NCBI GenBank assembly: GCA_017936885.1
Contig: JAGBEO010000010.1
Span: 62,001 to 126,000, forward strand
Source of the DNA: Lachnospiraceae bacterium
GTDB taxonomy: Bacteria; Bacillota; Clostridia; Lachnospirales; Lachnospiraceae
Direction of reading: 5' to 3'
Length of the DNA stretch: 64,000 nucleotides
Shown here: piece by piece, positions 53,639 to 61,607 of the stretch
How the letters are laid out: each line of letters starts with the position of its first letter
How positions within the stretch are numbered: the stretch's first letter is position 1
Notes under the pieces: generated by a model
Seen by the model: the letters and a program-made list of their open reading frames with translations, nothing else
The model's database searches: none
What the model was told of the DNA's origin: nothing
Translations under genes and position numbers: made by a program

Positions 53639-53658
53639 CATCTGCAGCAATGCAGATG
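53639..53658 (-). promoter_or_regulatory. Hairpin abutting the ribosome binding site of the 754-residue gene
   Basis: CATCTGCA and TGCAGATG with a 4-nt loop, ending immediately next to the GGAGGGG site on the minus strand. Could modulate translation. Confidence 0.55.
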
Positions 53659-53704
53659 CCCCTTCTAAGATAGTAATAACCTCATTAGATTCAATGATAT
53701 TTTT

Positions 53705-53733
53705 ATTATAAGACCGGGGAAAAATAATTACAA
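53705..53733 (-). promoter_or_regulatory. Sigma-A promoter of the 754-residue gene
   Basis: On the minus strand TTGTAA (53733-53728), exact 17-nt spacer, perfect TATAAT (53710-53705). Confidence 0.72.
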
Positions 53734-53792
53734 GGAATAGAAGTCTGAGGGAAACAGGTTTTGGCAATATGCACAAGAAGTTTCAAAGTATT

Positions 53793-53821
53793 TTGTGCTG
53801 TACTTTTAAAAAAAGTATGCT
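53793..53821 (+). promoter_or_regulatory. Possible promoter for the 53994 gene
   Basis: TTGTGC (53793-53798), 17-nt spacer, TATGCT (53816-53821). A TGACA/TGTCA repeat follows at 53831-53844. It would give a ~165-nt leader containing both large hairpins. Confidence 0.4.
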
Positions 53822-53858
53822 AGAATAAAATGACAGATATGTCACAGGGCAATAAAGA

Positions 53859-53948
53859 GGGCATGAAGTTATACTAAGGCAGCAAAGTACGCTGCCTAAG
53901 TATAACTAAATCATGCCCGGAAGAATATCTCCAAGGAGATATTCTTCC
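53859..53948. repeat. Two large adjacent hairpins between divergent genes
   Basis: Hairpin 1 (53859-53918): arms of 8, 9 and 7 bp (GGGCATGA/TCATGCCC, AGTTATACT/AGTATAACT, AGGCAGC/GCTGCCT) interrupted only by one A-A mismatch and an AAA bulge, 7-nt loop. Hairpin 2 (53919-53948): 14-bp perfect arms GGAAGAATATCTCC/GGAGATATTCTTCC with an AA centre. They abut directly, and neither is followed by a T-run on the plus strand. Could be a leader RNA, a small RNA or a DNA cruciform-type site. Confidence 0.8.
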
Positions 53949-53993
53949 AAGTATATGGTATATATGTATATATAGAGAAAGGGCAGTTGTGGG

Positions 53994-54461
53994 ATGGAAA
54001 AGGAAGATATTGCTTACAGACAGCAGATTGTGGACGAATATAAACCGGATGTAGAAAAACTGATTCGTTATCTTCCGTGGCTGGAGGAGAAGGCTGGGCA
54101 AAAGGTGTCTGAAACTTTCGAGGGATCGGGTATTAGGGAAAGTTCTATTACCTTTCCGGTCTATGACAGTACGCTGATGAGCTTTATCAAAGAAGTGCAG
54201 CGGACGAAACTGTTGGACAGAAACTATGTATATGTCTATTCCAGAAACAGAATCCGAACTGCGGCAGATGAACTGAAATTGATTGACCGCTCCGGTATTA
54301 GAGACATGGATGTATTAAGGGGGATTTTGTCCAAATATGTGATGGGCGGTATGACCAAGGGCAGACTGTGGACAGAGGCAGTGCAGAATCAAGTGTTCCT
54401 GCATGTTATCAGGAAGATGAAAGAGAATATTGAGTTTTGGGATAAACCTATGATGACCTGA
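53994..54461 (+). CDS. Conserved small protein, possibly DUF6508
   Basis: 155 residues, cytoplasmic. Features are ITFPVYDSTLMSFIKEVQRTKLLDRNYVYVYSRNRIRT and GILSKYVMGGMTKGRLWTEAVQNQVFLHVIRKM. I recall this pattern from the DUF6508 family but cannot confirm it. Charged, mainly helical, no catalytic motif evident. It is divergent from the 754-residue gene, and TetR follows after 88 nt. Confidence 0.62.
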   Translation: MEKEDIAYRQQIVDEYKPDVEKLIRYLPWLEEKAGQKVSETFEGSGIRESSITFPVYDSTLMSFIKEVQRTKLLDRNYVYVYSRNRIRTAADELKLIDRSGIRDMDVLRGILSKYVMGGMTKGRLWTEAVQNQVFLHVIRKMKENIEFWDKPMMT

Positions 54462-54549
54462 TAAGTCATTATAAGTATGCCGGCATACAGGTATGGTCGC
54501 CGCGTATTACCCGCGGGAATAATTGTGGATTAACGGAGAAGGAAAGAAC

Positions 54550-55131
54550 ATGGGAGAAAAATCGGTACAGAAGAAGAAATATATATTGGAAACAGCCAGA
54601 AAGGTGTTTGTGGATAAGGGATATAAGAATGTGACCATGAAAGATATCGTGGAGGCATGTGAAATCAGCCGGGGCGGTCTGTATTTGTATTTTGACAGTA
54701 CAGAGCAGATTCTGCTGGAGGTATTGCAGATGGAAGCTGACGAGGCGGATGATGTGTTTACCAAGAATATCACGCAGGAGGATACGGCGGCGGATATTCT
54801 GACGCTGTTTCTCAAGGAGCAGAAGAAGGAATTGCTGCAGAAAAAGAATAGTTTGACTGTGGCAGTCTACGAATATTTCTTTGAACATAAATCGACTGAT
54901 AAGAACAATATGCTGCGGAAACAATTTGACGCAGGTGTCAGGGTAATAGAGAAGCTGATTGAAGCAGGCATTGCCAGCGGAGAATTCTATTGTGAGGACC
55001 CCAAAGGGGCGGCAAGCAACATTATGTATGTGCTGGAAGGGATGAAGATTGATGCGCAGACTTTCGGTATTACAGAGAAGATGGTGGATGAGCAGCTCCT
55101 TTATATTATGCAGGGCTTGATTATAGAGTAG
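54550..55131 (+). CDS. TetR-family transcriptional regulator
   Basis: 193 residues. N-terminal TetR HTH (YILETARKVFVDKGYKNVTMKDIVEACEISRGGLYLYFDSTEQIL), then a helical ligand-binding domain. ATG 54550 has GAAGGAAAG six bases upstream; the in-frame ATG at 54523 has no site. A terminator follows, so it is probably monocistronic. Target genes are not identifiable; the adjacent 155-residue gene or the M14 pair are candidates. Confidence 0.92.
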   Translation: MGEKSVQKKKYILETARKVFVDKGYKNVTMKDIVEACEISRGGLYLYFDSTEQILLEVLQMEADEADDVFTKNITQEDTAADILTLFLKEQKKELLQKKNSLTVAVYEYFFEHKSTDKNNMLRKQFDAGVRVIEKLIEAGIASGEFYCEDPKGAASNIMYVLEGMKIDAQTFGITEKMVDEQLLYIMQGLIIE

Positions 55132-55155
55132 GATACATAACCAGGATGTTACGGG

Positions 55156-55188
55156 AAGGTGCTTTCGGGATGACGAGGCACCTTTTAT
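55156..55188 (+). terminator. Terminator after TetR gene
   Basis: AAGGTGC (55156-55162) and GCACCTT (55178-55184) followed by TTTAT. Confidence 0.75.
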
Positions 55189-55217
55189 AGTATAAAGTGC
55201 AGGATTGGGGGATTAGT

Positions 55218-56171
55218 ATGGTAAGTAAAGTATGTTCGGTAGAACTTCCGGTGGGAGAGCATCTGGTTATTTATAAGAATCGGATTGCCTGTGAGAATGC
55301 TTCCGGCAGGGAAGGCAGAATCGCTGTTGTATCAGGGATTCACGGAGACGAGTTAGAGGGACAGTATGTCTGTTATGAAATGACGCGCAGACTGAAGGAA
55401 CATCCGGAATACCTGAAAGGAATTGTGGATATTTATCCGCAGTTAAATCCGTTGGGGATTGATATGGCAAGAAGAAACATACCTAATCTGGAAATGGATA
55501 TGAACAGAATCTTTCCGGGATCGGCACAGGGGGCTTTCATGGAGAGAGTTGCGGCTGCTGTAATTGATGATATTGTCGGTGCGGATGTTTGTCTGGATGT
55601 TCATGCATCTGACATGTATGTCAGGGAGATACCGCAGGTGCGTATCAGTTCCGAGTTTGTGCAGAAGCTTTTGCCGTTTGCGAAGCTTCTGAATACGGAT
55701 ATGATCTGGTTGAATGCTTCTGCTACGGTACATGAGTCCACGCTGGCACATTCCCTGAATATGCTGGGCGTGCCCACGCTGGTAGTGGAGATGGGCTTGG
55801 GGATGCGCGTGAACAGGGAATACGGCAATCAGGTAGTGGATGGAATTTTCAATCTGATGCATGAGATGGGATTATGGACCGGACCGGTCAGTACGGTAAG
55901 AGAGCCTGCCGTATCTACGGACGGTGAGGTAGAGTTCATCCGGGCAGAGTATGCAGGGATTTTTCTGCCGGATATCGCACATCAGCATTATGTACAGAAA
56001 GGCGAGAAAATAGGAGAAATCGTGGACGTGATGACCGGAACAGTCAAACAGGAAATCAGGGCTGGGAAAGCGGGAATTGTTTTTACGCTGCGAGAGTACC
56101 CGTTTGTATATGAAGGGGCGCTGCTTGCCCGGATACTTACGGAAGTAGAAATGTGTGAGGAGAACTTATAA
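55218..56171 (+). CDS. M14-type deacylase (AstE/aspartoacylase family), active copy
   Basis: 317 residues. Zinc carboxypeptidase-like fold of the succinylglutamate desuccinylase/aspartoacylase group, which hydrolyses N-acyl amino acids or related amides. Zinc ligands His42 and Glu45 in SGIHGDELEG and His129 in CLDVHAS; general-base Glu191 in LVVEMG; Arg/Asn substrate motif RRNIPNLEMDMNRIFPG. A C-terminal beta domain resembling a biotinyl-lipoyl hammerhead (YVQKGEKIGEIVD...GKAGIVFTLREYP) is typical. ATG 55218 follows GGGGGA. The next gene is a divergent paralogue 74 nt downstream. Physiological substrate unknown. Confidence 0.88.
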   Translation: MVSKVCSVELPVGEHLVIYKNRIACENASGREGRIAVVSGIHGDELEGQYVCYEMTRRLKEHPEYLKGIVDIYPQLNPLGIDMARRNIPNLEMDMNRIFPGSAQGAFMERVAAAVIDDIVGADVCLDVHASDMYVREIPQVRISSEFVQKLLPFAKLLNTDMIWLNASATVHESTLAHSLNMLGVPTLVVEMGLGMRVNREYGNQVVDGIFNLMHEMGLWTGPVSTVREPAVSTDGEVEFIRAEYAGIFLPDIAHQHYVQKGEKIGEIVDVMTGTVKQEIRAGKAGIVFTLREYPFVYEGALLARILTEVEMCEENL

Positions 56172-56245
56172 AGCTTACGTTCTTTCCTATGCGTTGGAAG
56201 GGTTGATATAGTTGATAAAAGGAGAGGGAAGGAAGTTTTTCGGAT

Positions 56246-57181
56246 ATGTTTGTAGATGAAATTTATCGGGTGGAGGCACCTTACAGAGAGCCGATGGTTG
56301 TGAAGGGGTACCGCTTTGGCAAAGGAGATAAGGCGGCGTGCATTCTAGGGCCTATGAGGGGGAATGAAATACAGCAGTTGTATATCTGTTCTCAATTGGT
56401 GCGCGTCTTAAAAGAACTGGAAGGAAACGGATGTATCAGTTCCGGCAAGGAAGTGTTGGTTATTCCGGTGATTAACAGCTATGCCATGAATGTGGGAAAA
56501 CGGTTCTGGGGCGTAGAGGATGTGGACATCAACCGCAGATTCCCGGGCAATTCTTATGGTGAGACTGCGGCAAGGATCGCAGGCGGCGTGTTTGAGAAGA
56601 TCAAAGATTACAGCTACGGGATTCAACTGGCAAGCTTTTATATGACGGGTGAGTTTGTTCCGCATGTGAGAATGATGGAGACGGGATATCAGAACACCTC
56701 TTTGGCGAATTTATTCGGGCTGCCTTATGTGGTGGTCAGAAAACCGAAGCCCATTGATACCAAGACCTTAAACTATAACTGGCAGGATGAAATGACGGCA
56801 GCTTTTTCCCTCTATACAAATAAAAACACAGAAGTAGATGAGGCAAGCGCCAATCAGGCTGTGGCAGCAGTTTTGAGGTTCCTGACACGTATGGGAATCA
56901 TTCGGTATGAGAGCCACAGCGGCTATATCAGTCATGTGATTATGGAAGAGGACTTGTCTAATATCCATGTGAATTGCGGCGGTATTTTCAGAGGGCTGGT
57001 AAAAGCCGGGGAAGATGTGCGGTATGGGCATAAAATGGCGGAAATCATAGATCCCTATGAGGGAAACGTGAAGGAAACCATTGTGGCGCCTACGGACGGC
57101 ATTGTCTTCTTTACACACACGGAAGATTTGATTACGGAAAATGATATGGCGTATCGGTTGATACATCGCTTACATGCGTAA
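56246..57181 (+). CDS. M14-type paralogue with lost zinc ligands
   Basis: 311 residues, alignable end to end with the preceding protein, including RRFPGNS and the C-terminal beta domain (VKAGEDVRYGHKMAEIID...APTDGIVFFTHTED). The first zinc motif reads GPMRGNEIQ, with Arg38 where His42 should be (the Glu is kept), and the second His (129) is Ala in IQLASFYM. The general-base Glu of LVVEMG also has no counterpart. It is therefore probably not a zinc hydrolase but a binding or regulatory partner of the first copy, or an enzyme with altered chemistry. GGAAGGAAG site upstream. Likely cotranscribed with 55218. Confidence 0.82.
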   Translation: MFVDEIYRVEAPYREPMVVKGYRFGKGDKAACILGPMRGNEIQQLYICSQLVRVLKELEGNGCISSGKEVLVIPVINSYAMNVGKRFWGVEDVDINRRFPGNSYGETAARIAGGVFEKIKDYSYGIQLASFYMTGEFVPHVRMMETGYQNTSLANLFGLPYVVVRKPKPIDTKTLNYNWQDEMTAAFSLYTNKNTEVDEASANQAVAAVLRFLTRMGIIRYESHSGYISHVIMEEDLSNIHVNCGGIFRGLVKAGEDVRYGHKMAEIIDPYEGNVKETIVAPTDGIVFFTHTEDLITENDMAYRLIHRLHA

Positions 57182-57194
57182 CTAAAAACACCGA

Positions 57195-57223
57195 TTGAAA
57201 TATACTGAATAATTTGGCATAAT
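57195..57223 (+). promoter_or_regulatory. Sigma-A promoter of purL
   Basis: TTGAAA (57195-57200), exact 17-nt spacer, CATAAT (57218-57223); 41 nt before the start codon, leaving no room for a riboswitch. Confidence 0.65.
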
Positions 57224-57263
57224 GTATTTGTCAGATTACATAAACATATGGAGGAAATTCATC

Positions 57264-60200
57264 ATGGGAAACGTAAAGCGAATTTATGTAGAAAAGAAAG
57301 AACCTTTTGCAGTCAAAGCGAAGGAACTGAAGGAGGAAATCGGCAGTTATCTTGGCATTAATGGTGTAAAGGATGTACGGGTATTTATCCGCTATGATGT
57401 GGAGAATTTATCTGACGAGGTTTTTGCCAAAGCATGTAAAACCGTATTTTCCGAGCCGCCGGTAGATATTTTGTATGAAGAAACCATAGACATTCCGACA
57501 GACGGCAAAGTATTCAGTGTAGAGTATCTTCCGGGACAGTTCGACCAGAGGGCAGATTCCGCCGTACAGTGCGTGAAGTTTTTGAAAGAGGATGAGGAAC
57601 CGATTATTAAGACGGCAGTTACCTACTTGGTAACGGGTTCCGTTTCTGATGATGAATTTGAGAAGATAAAAGCATATTGTATCAACCCGGTAGATTCCAG
57701 AGAGACCGATATGGTGAAGCCGGACACGCTTGTTACGGTATATGACGAGCCAGCGGATGTGGCGGTATTTGAAGGCTTTGAGACTATGCCGGAAGCGGAG
57801 CTTAAGAAATTATATGATTCCCTCGGACTGGCTATGACGTTCAAGGATTTTCAACATATCCAGAACTATTATCACGGGGAAGAGCACAGAGATCCTACCA
57901 TGACGGAAATCCGCGTGCTGGATACCTATTGGTCTGATCACTGCCGTCATACGACTTTCTCAACAGAGTTAAAAGATGTTGTCTTTGCGGACGGTTATTA
58001 TCAGACACCAATTAAGAAAACCTATGAAAATTATCTTGCCACCAGAGAAGAAATTTTCGCAGGCAGAGACGACAAGTTTGTCTGTCTGATGGATCTGGCT
58101 CTCATGGGAATGCGCAAACTGAAAAAAGACGGCAAGTTAGAAGATATGGAGCAGTCTGATGAAATCAATGCCTGCTCAGTAGTCGTTCCGGTAGAAATGG
58201 ATTACGGCAATGGCCCTGTGACCGAAGAATGGCTTGTCTTTTTCAAAAATGAGACCCACAACCATCCGACAGAGATCGAGCCTTTCGGTGGCGCAGCAAC
58301 CTGCCTTGGCGGTGCCATCCGTGACCCCTTATCAGGACGTGGCTATGTCTATCAGGCAATGCGTGTAACCGGTGCGGCGGACCCGACCGTTCCGGTAGCA
58401 GATACGTTGAAAGGTAAATTATCCCAGAAGAAGCTGGTACGCGGTGCGGCAAGCGGCTATTCTTCTTACGGTAACCAGATCGGTCTCGCAACCGGACTGG
58501 TAAAGGAGATTTATCATCCTGATTATGTGGCGAAAAGAATGGAAATCGGTGCGGTTATGGGGGCGGCACCGAGAAAAAATGTGATTCGTGAGACTTCCGA
58601 CCCGGATGATATCATCATCCTGCTGGGCGGCAGAACCGGACGTGACGGCTGCGGTGGTGCAACCGGTTCTTCCAAGGTGCACACGGAAAGCTCGATCGAA
58701 ACCTGCGGCGCAGAAGTGCAGAAAGGTAACGCGCCTACAGAGCGTAAGATTCAGAGACTGTTCCGCCGTGAGGAAGTAAGTAAGCTGATCAAGAAATGTA
58801 ATGACTTTGGTGCCGGCGGCGTCTCCGTAGCGATCGGTGAGCTGGCAGACGGTCTTGTGGTAGATTTGGACAAAGTGCCGAAGAAATATGCAGGTCTGGA
58901 CGGAACGGAACTTGCCATTTCCGAATCCCAGGAGAGAATGGCAGTTGTTGTTGCCCCGAAGGATGTGGATGCGTTCTTAGGCTATGCGGCAGAAGAAAAT
59001 CTGGAAGCCATCGCAGTAGCGGTCGTGACCAAGGAGCCAAGGCTGGTACTGAAATGGCGCGGTAAGGAAATCGTCAATATTTCCAGAGCATTCCTGGATA
59101 CCAACGGCGCTCATCAGGAAACTTCCGTTGCAGTAGATATGCCGGAGGAAAAAGACAATTATTTGAAGAAGATCGCTACTCCTGCGGTAGACGAAGCGCT
59201 GCAGCAGGGCGATGTGAAGAAAGCATGGCTGTCCCTGTTAAATGACTTGAATGTATGTTCCCAGAAGGGACTTGTAGAAATGTTTGACGCGTCCATCGGT
59301 GCAGGCAGCGTTTACATGCCTTACGGTGGTAAATATCAGTTGACGGAAACGCAGGCGATGGTTGCCAAGCTTCCTGTATTACAGGGCAAGACCGATACGG
59401 TCACGATGATGAGCTACGGATTTGATCCCTACTTGTCGAGCTGGAGCCCGTACCACGGTGCAATCTATGCGGTAACCGAATCCATGGCGAAGATTGTTGC
59501 CAACGGCGGTGATTATAAGACGATCCGCTTTACCTTCCAGGAATACTTCAGACGGATGACGGAGGATGCAAGCCGTTGGAGCCAGCCTTTTGCAGCTTTG
59601 CTCGGTGCTTATGATGCACAGATCGGTTACGGTCTGCCATCCATCGGTGGTAAAGATTCCATGTCCGGTACGTTTAATGATATTGATGTGCCGCCCACAT
59701 TGGTATCCTTCGCAGTAGACATCAGTAAGAAACAGAACATCATCAGTCCCGAACTTAAGAAAGCAGGGGACAAGCTGGTTCGTTTTGAAATTGCCAAAGA
59801 TGAGTACGATCTGCCTGTTTATGAGAAAGTCATGCAGGTATATGATAAGATTCTGACACTGATGTCAGAAGGAAAAATCACGGCAGCTTACGCACTGGAT
59901 GCAAAAGGTGTGGCAGCAGCGATCAGCAAGATGGCATTCGGTAATAAACTTGGTGTAGCGGTAGAAAAAGACCTGGCAGCAGAAGAACTTTTTGCAAACG
60001 GTTTGGGTGAGATCATCGCAGAAATGCCTGTTACGGCAGTGGATGCTTTGGGCAGTTTAGGTCTGGCATATACAGTGATCGGTACTGTGACAGAGGATAC
60101 AGCCTTTACCTATGGCGATGTGACCGTTACGATGGAAGAGGCATTAGAGGCATGGACTTCTAAATTGGATAAGGTATTCCCTTATACGGCTGAAAAAGAT

Positions 60201-61064
60201 AAGAGTCCGGTAGATTCCAAGCTTTATGATACGAACGATATCTATGTATGTAAGAACAAAGTGGCAAAACCGACCGTATTTATTCCGGTATTCCCGGGTA
60301 CCAACTGTGAGTATGACAGCGCTAAGGCGTTTGAAAGAGCCGGTGCGGATGTGATTACGAAGGTATTTAAGAATCTGACGGCGGAAGATATCAGAGAGAG
60401 CGTGGAGATTTTTGAACAGGCAATCGGACAGGCGCAGATCATCATGTTCCCCGGCGGCTTTTCCGCAGGTGATGAACCGGACGGTTCCGCGAAATTCTTT
60501 GCGACCGCATTCCAGAATGCGAAGATCAAAGAAGCTGTCATGAAGTTATTGAACGAGAGAGACGGTCTGGCACTGGGTATCTGTAACGGTTTCCAGGCAC
60601 TCATTAAGCTGGGGCTTGTTCCTTACGGTGAGATTACGGGACAGAAAGAGGATTCCCCGACTCTGACCTTCAATACGGTAAACCGTCATATTTCTAAGAT
60701 GGCATACATTAAGGTTGTTTCCAATAAATCTCCCTGGTTACAGGGTGCAACATTGGGCACGACTTATGTAAACCCAGCTTCCCATGGAGAGGGACGTTTC
60801 GTTGCACCGAAGGAGTGGATTGATAAGTTGTTCGCAAACGGACAGGTTGCGACCCAGTATGCGGATATCAACGGAAACGTATCTATGGATGAAGAGTGGA
60901 ACATCAACGGTTCCTATGCTTCGATCGAGGGTATCACATCTCCTGACGGACGCTGCCTTGGCAAGATGGCACATTCCGAGAGACGGGGCGACGGCGTTGC
61001 GATCAATATCTATGGCGAGCAGGATTTGAAGATTTTTGAATCCGGCGTGGGATATTTTAAATAA
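57264..61064 (+). CDS. purL: Phosphoribosylformylglycinamidine synthase, single-chain PurL
   Basis: 1266 residues, close to the 1295 of the E. coli large form. It converts FGAR to FGAM with ATP and glutamine. N-terminal PurS-like segment, two AIR-synthase-like halves (DTYWSDHCRHTTF; FFKNETHNHPTEIEPFGGAATCLGG; LPSIGGKDSMSGTF) and a C-terminal class I glutaminase with nucleophile Cys in GICNGFQ (about 1106) and His-Glu in NPASHGEGRF (about 1173). ATG 57264 follows TGGAGG; an upstream in-frame ATG at 57222 overlaps the -10 box. It stands apart from purEMND under its own promoter. Confidence 0.97.
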   Translation: MGNVKRIYVEKKEPFAVKAKELKEEIGSYLGINGVKDVRVFIRYDVENLSDEVFAKACKTVFSEPPVDILYEETIDIPTDGKVFSVEYLPGQFDQRADSAVQCVKFLKEDEEPIIKTAVTYLVTGSVSDDEFEKIKAYCINPVDSRETDMVKPDTLVTVYDEPADVAVFEGFETMPEAELKKLYDSLGLAMTFKDFQHIQNYYHGEEHRDPTMTEIRVLDTYWSDHCRHTTFSTELKDVVFADGYYQTPIKKTYENYLATREEIFAGRDDKFVCLMDLALMGMRKLKKDGKLEDMEQSDEINACSVVVPVEMDYGNGPVTEEWLVFFKNETHNHPTEIEPFGGAATCLGGAIRDPLSGRGYVYQAMRVTGAADPTVPVADTLKGKLSQKKLVRGAASGYSSYGNQIGLATGLVKEIYHPDYVAKRMEIGAVMGAAPRKNVIRETSDPDDIIILLGGRTGRDGCGGATGSSKVHTESSIETCGAEVQKGNAPTERKIQRLFRREEVSKLIKKCNDFGAGGVSVAIGELADGLVVDLDKVPKKYAGLDGTELAISESQERMAVVVAPKDVDAFLGYAAEENLEAIAVAVVTKEPRLVLKWRGKEIVNISRAFLDTNGAHQETSVAVDMPEEKDNYLKKIATPAVDEALQQGDVKKAWLSLLNDLNVCSQKGLVEMFDASIGAGSVYMPYGGKYQLTETQAMVAKLPVLQGKTDTVTMMSYGFDPYLSSWSPYHGAIYAVTESMAKIVANGGDYKTIRFTFQEYFRRMTEDASRWSQPFAALLGAYDAQIGYGLPSIGGKDSMSGTFNDIDVPPTLVSFAVDISKKQNIISPELKKAGDKLVRFEIAKDEYDLPVYEKVMQVYDKILTLMSEGKITAAYALDAKGVAAAISKMAFGNKLGVAVEKDLAAEELFANGLGEIIAEMPVTAVDALGSLGLAYTVIGTVTEDTAFTYGDVTVTMEEALEAWTSKLDKVFPYTAEKDKSPVDSKLYDTNDIYVCKNKVAKPTVFIPVFPGTNCEYDSAKAFERAGADVITKVFKNLTAEDIRESVEIFEQAIGQAQIIMFPGGFSAGDEPDGSAKFFATAFQNAKIKEAVMKLLNERDGLALGICNGFQALIKLGLVPYGEITGQKEDSPTLTFNTVNRHISKMAYIKVVSNKSPWLQGATLGTTYVNPASHGEGRFVAPKEWIDKLFANGQVATQYADINGNVSMDEEWNINGSYASIEGITSPDGRCLGKMAHSERRGDGVAINIYGEQDLKIFESGVGYFK

Positions 61065-61127
61065 GAGGGTTATGATACGAAGAAGTGTAACAAAAACAAT
61101 TCTTTTGAACCAACAGGAAAACCGGAC

Positions 61128-61298
61128 ATGTTGATTCTTGTGGATGAAAAAGACCCCTCACATTCCCTGAAACCACAGTCCAAGGAAAATCATCAGTGGG
61201 CGGTGGGGACCACGATCATTCTCCTTCTGACGGGTATCATTCCGATTCTTGGAAGCGCGATAGCCATCGGTGCTTTATTGATCTGCTTCACGGAATAG
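61128..61298 (+). CDS. 56-residue hydrophobic peptide downstream of purL
   Basis: Polar N-terminus (MLILVDEKDPSHSLKPQSKENH) then a long hydrophobic stretch of glycine-rich helices (VGTTIILLLTGIIPILGSAIAIGALLICFTE). AGGA lies nine bases before ATG 61128. The frame is also open back to the purL stop codon. It would be one or two membrane spans. No family recognised; it may be a real small membrane protein or a chance frame. Confidence 0.4.
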   Translation: MLILVDEKDPSHSLKPQSKENHQWAVGTTIILLLTGIIPILGSAIAIGALLICFTE

Positions 61299-61338
61299 GG
61301 GGCAGATCAAGGCATACCGGGGAATAAGAGTAGAGCAG

Positions 61339-61380
61339 AACAGTCTTGTAGAGAAGAAAGCTTTTCTATAAGGCTGTTTT
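61339..61380 (+). terminator. Terminator after purL unit
   Basis: 14-bp stem (61339-61352 with 61365-61378, two G-U pairs) followed by TT. Ends the purL transcript including the small peptide. Confidence 0.75.
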
Positions 61381-61516
61381 ATATTGGAAATTTATTTATT
61401 ATCGACGGCATAAAGATGTCAAAATCTGGTGATGATTCATGTAAAGGAGTTTTTTCGTATACAGTTGACAGTGAATCCTAAAACCGAAGAGTTGGGACAG
61501 CAAATACATAAAATCC

Positions 61517-61545
61517 GTGACAAAGACCTTAAAGGAATGTATAAT
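61517..61545 (+). promoter_or_regulatory. Sigma-A promoter of the AAA/DUF4143 gene
   Basis: GTGACA (61517-61522), exact 17-nt spacer, perfect TATAAT (61540-61545). A CCCCAAA/TTTGGGG hairpin (61560-61590) lies in the leader just before the ribosome binding site. The rest of the 309-nt gap from 61299 holds only the purL terminator and unassigned sequence. Confidence 0.72.
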
Positions 61546-61607
61546 ATAAATGTCCTATTCCCCAAAAAGGCCTCAAAATAAAATTTGGGGAGTACAAGGG
61601 AGGCGTT

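Noticed and set aside
53859..53948. Ordinary rho-independent terminator
   Set aside because: The stems are not followed by a T-run in the plus direction, and the flanking genes diverge, so no transcript needs ending there.
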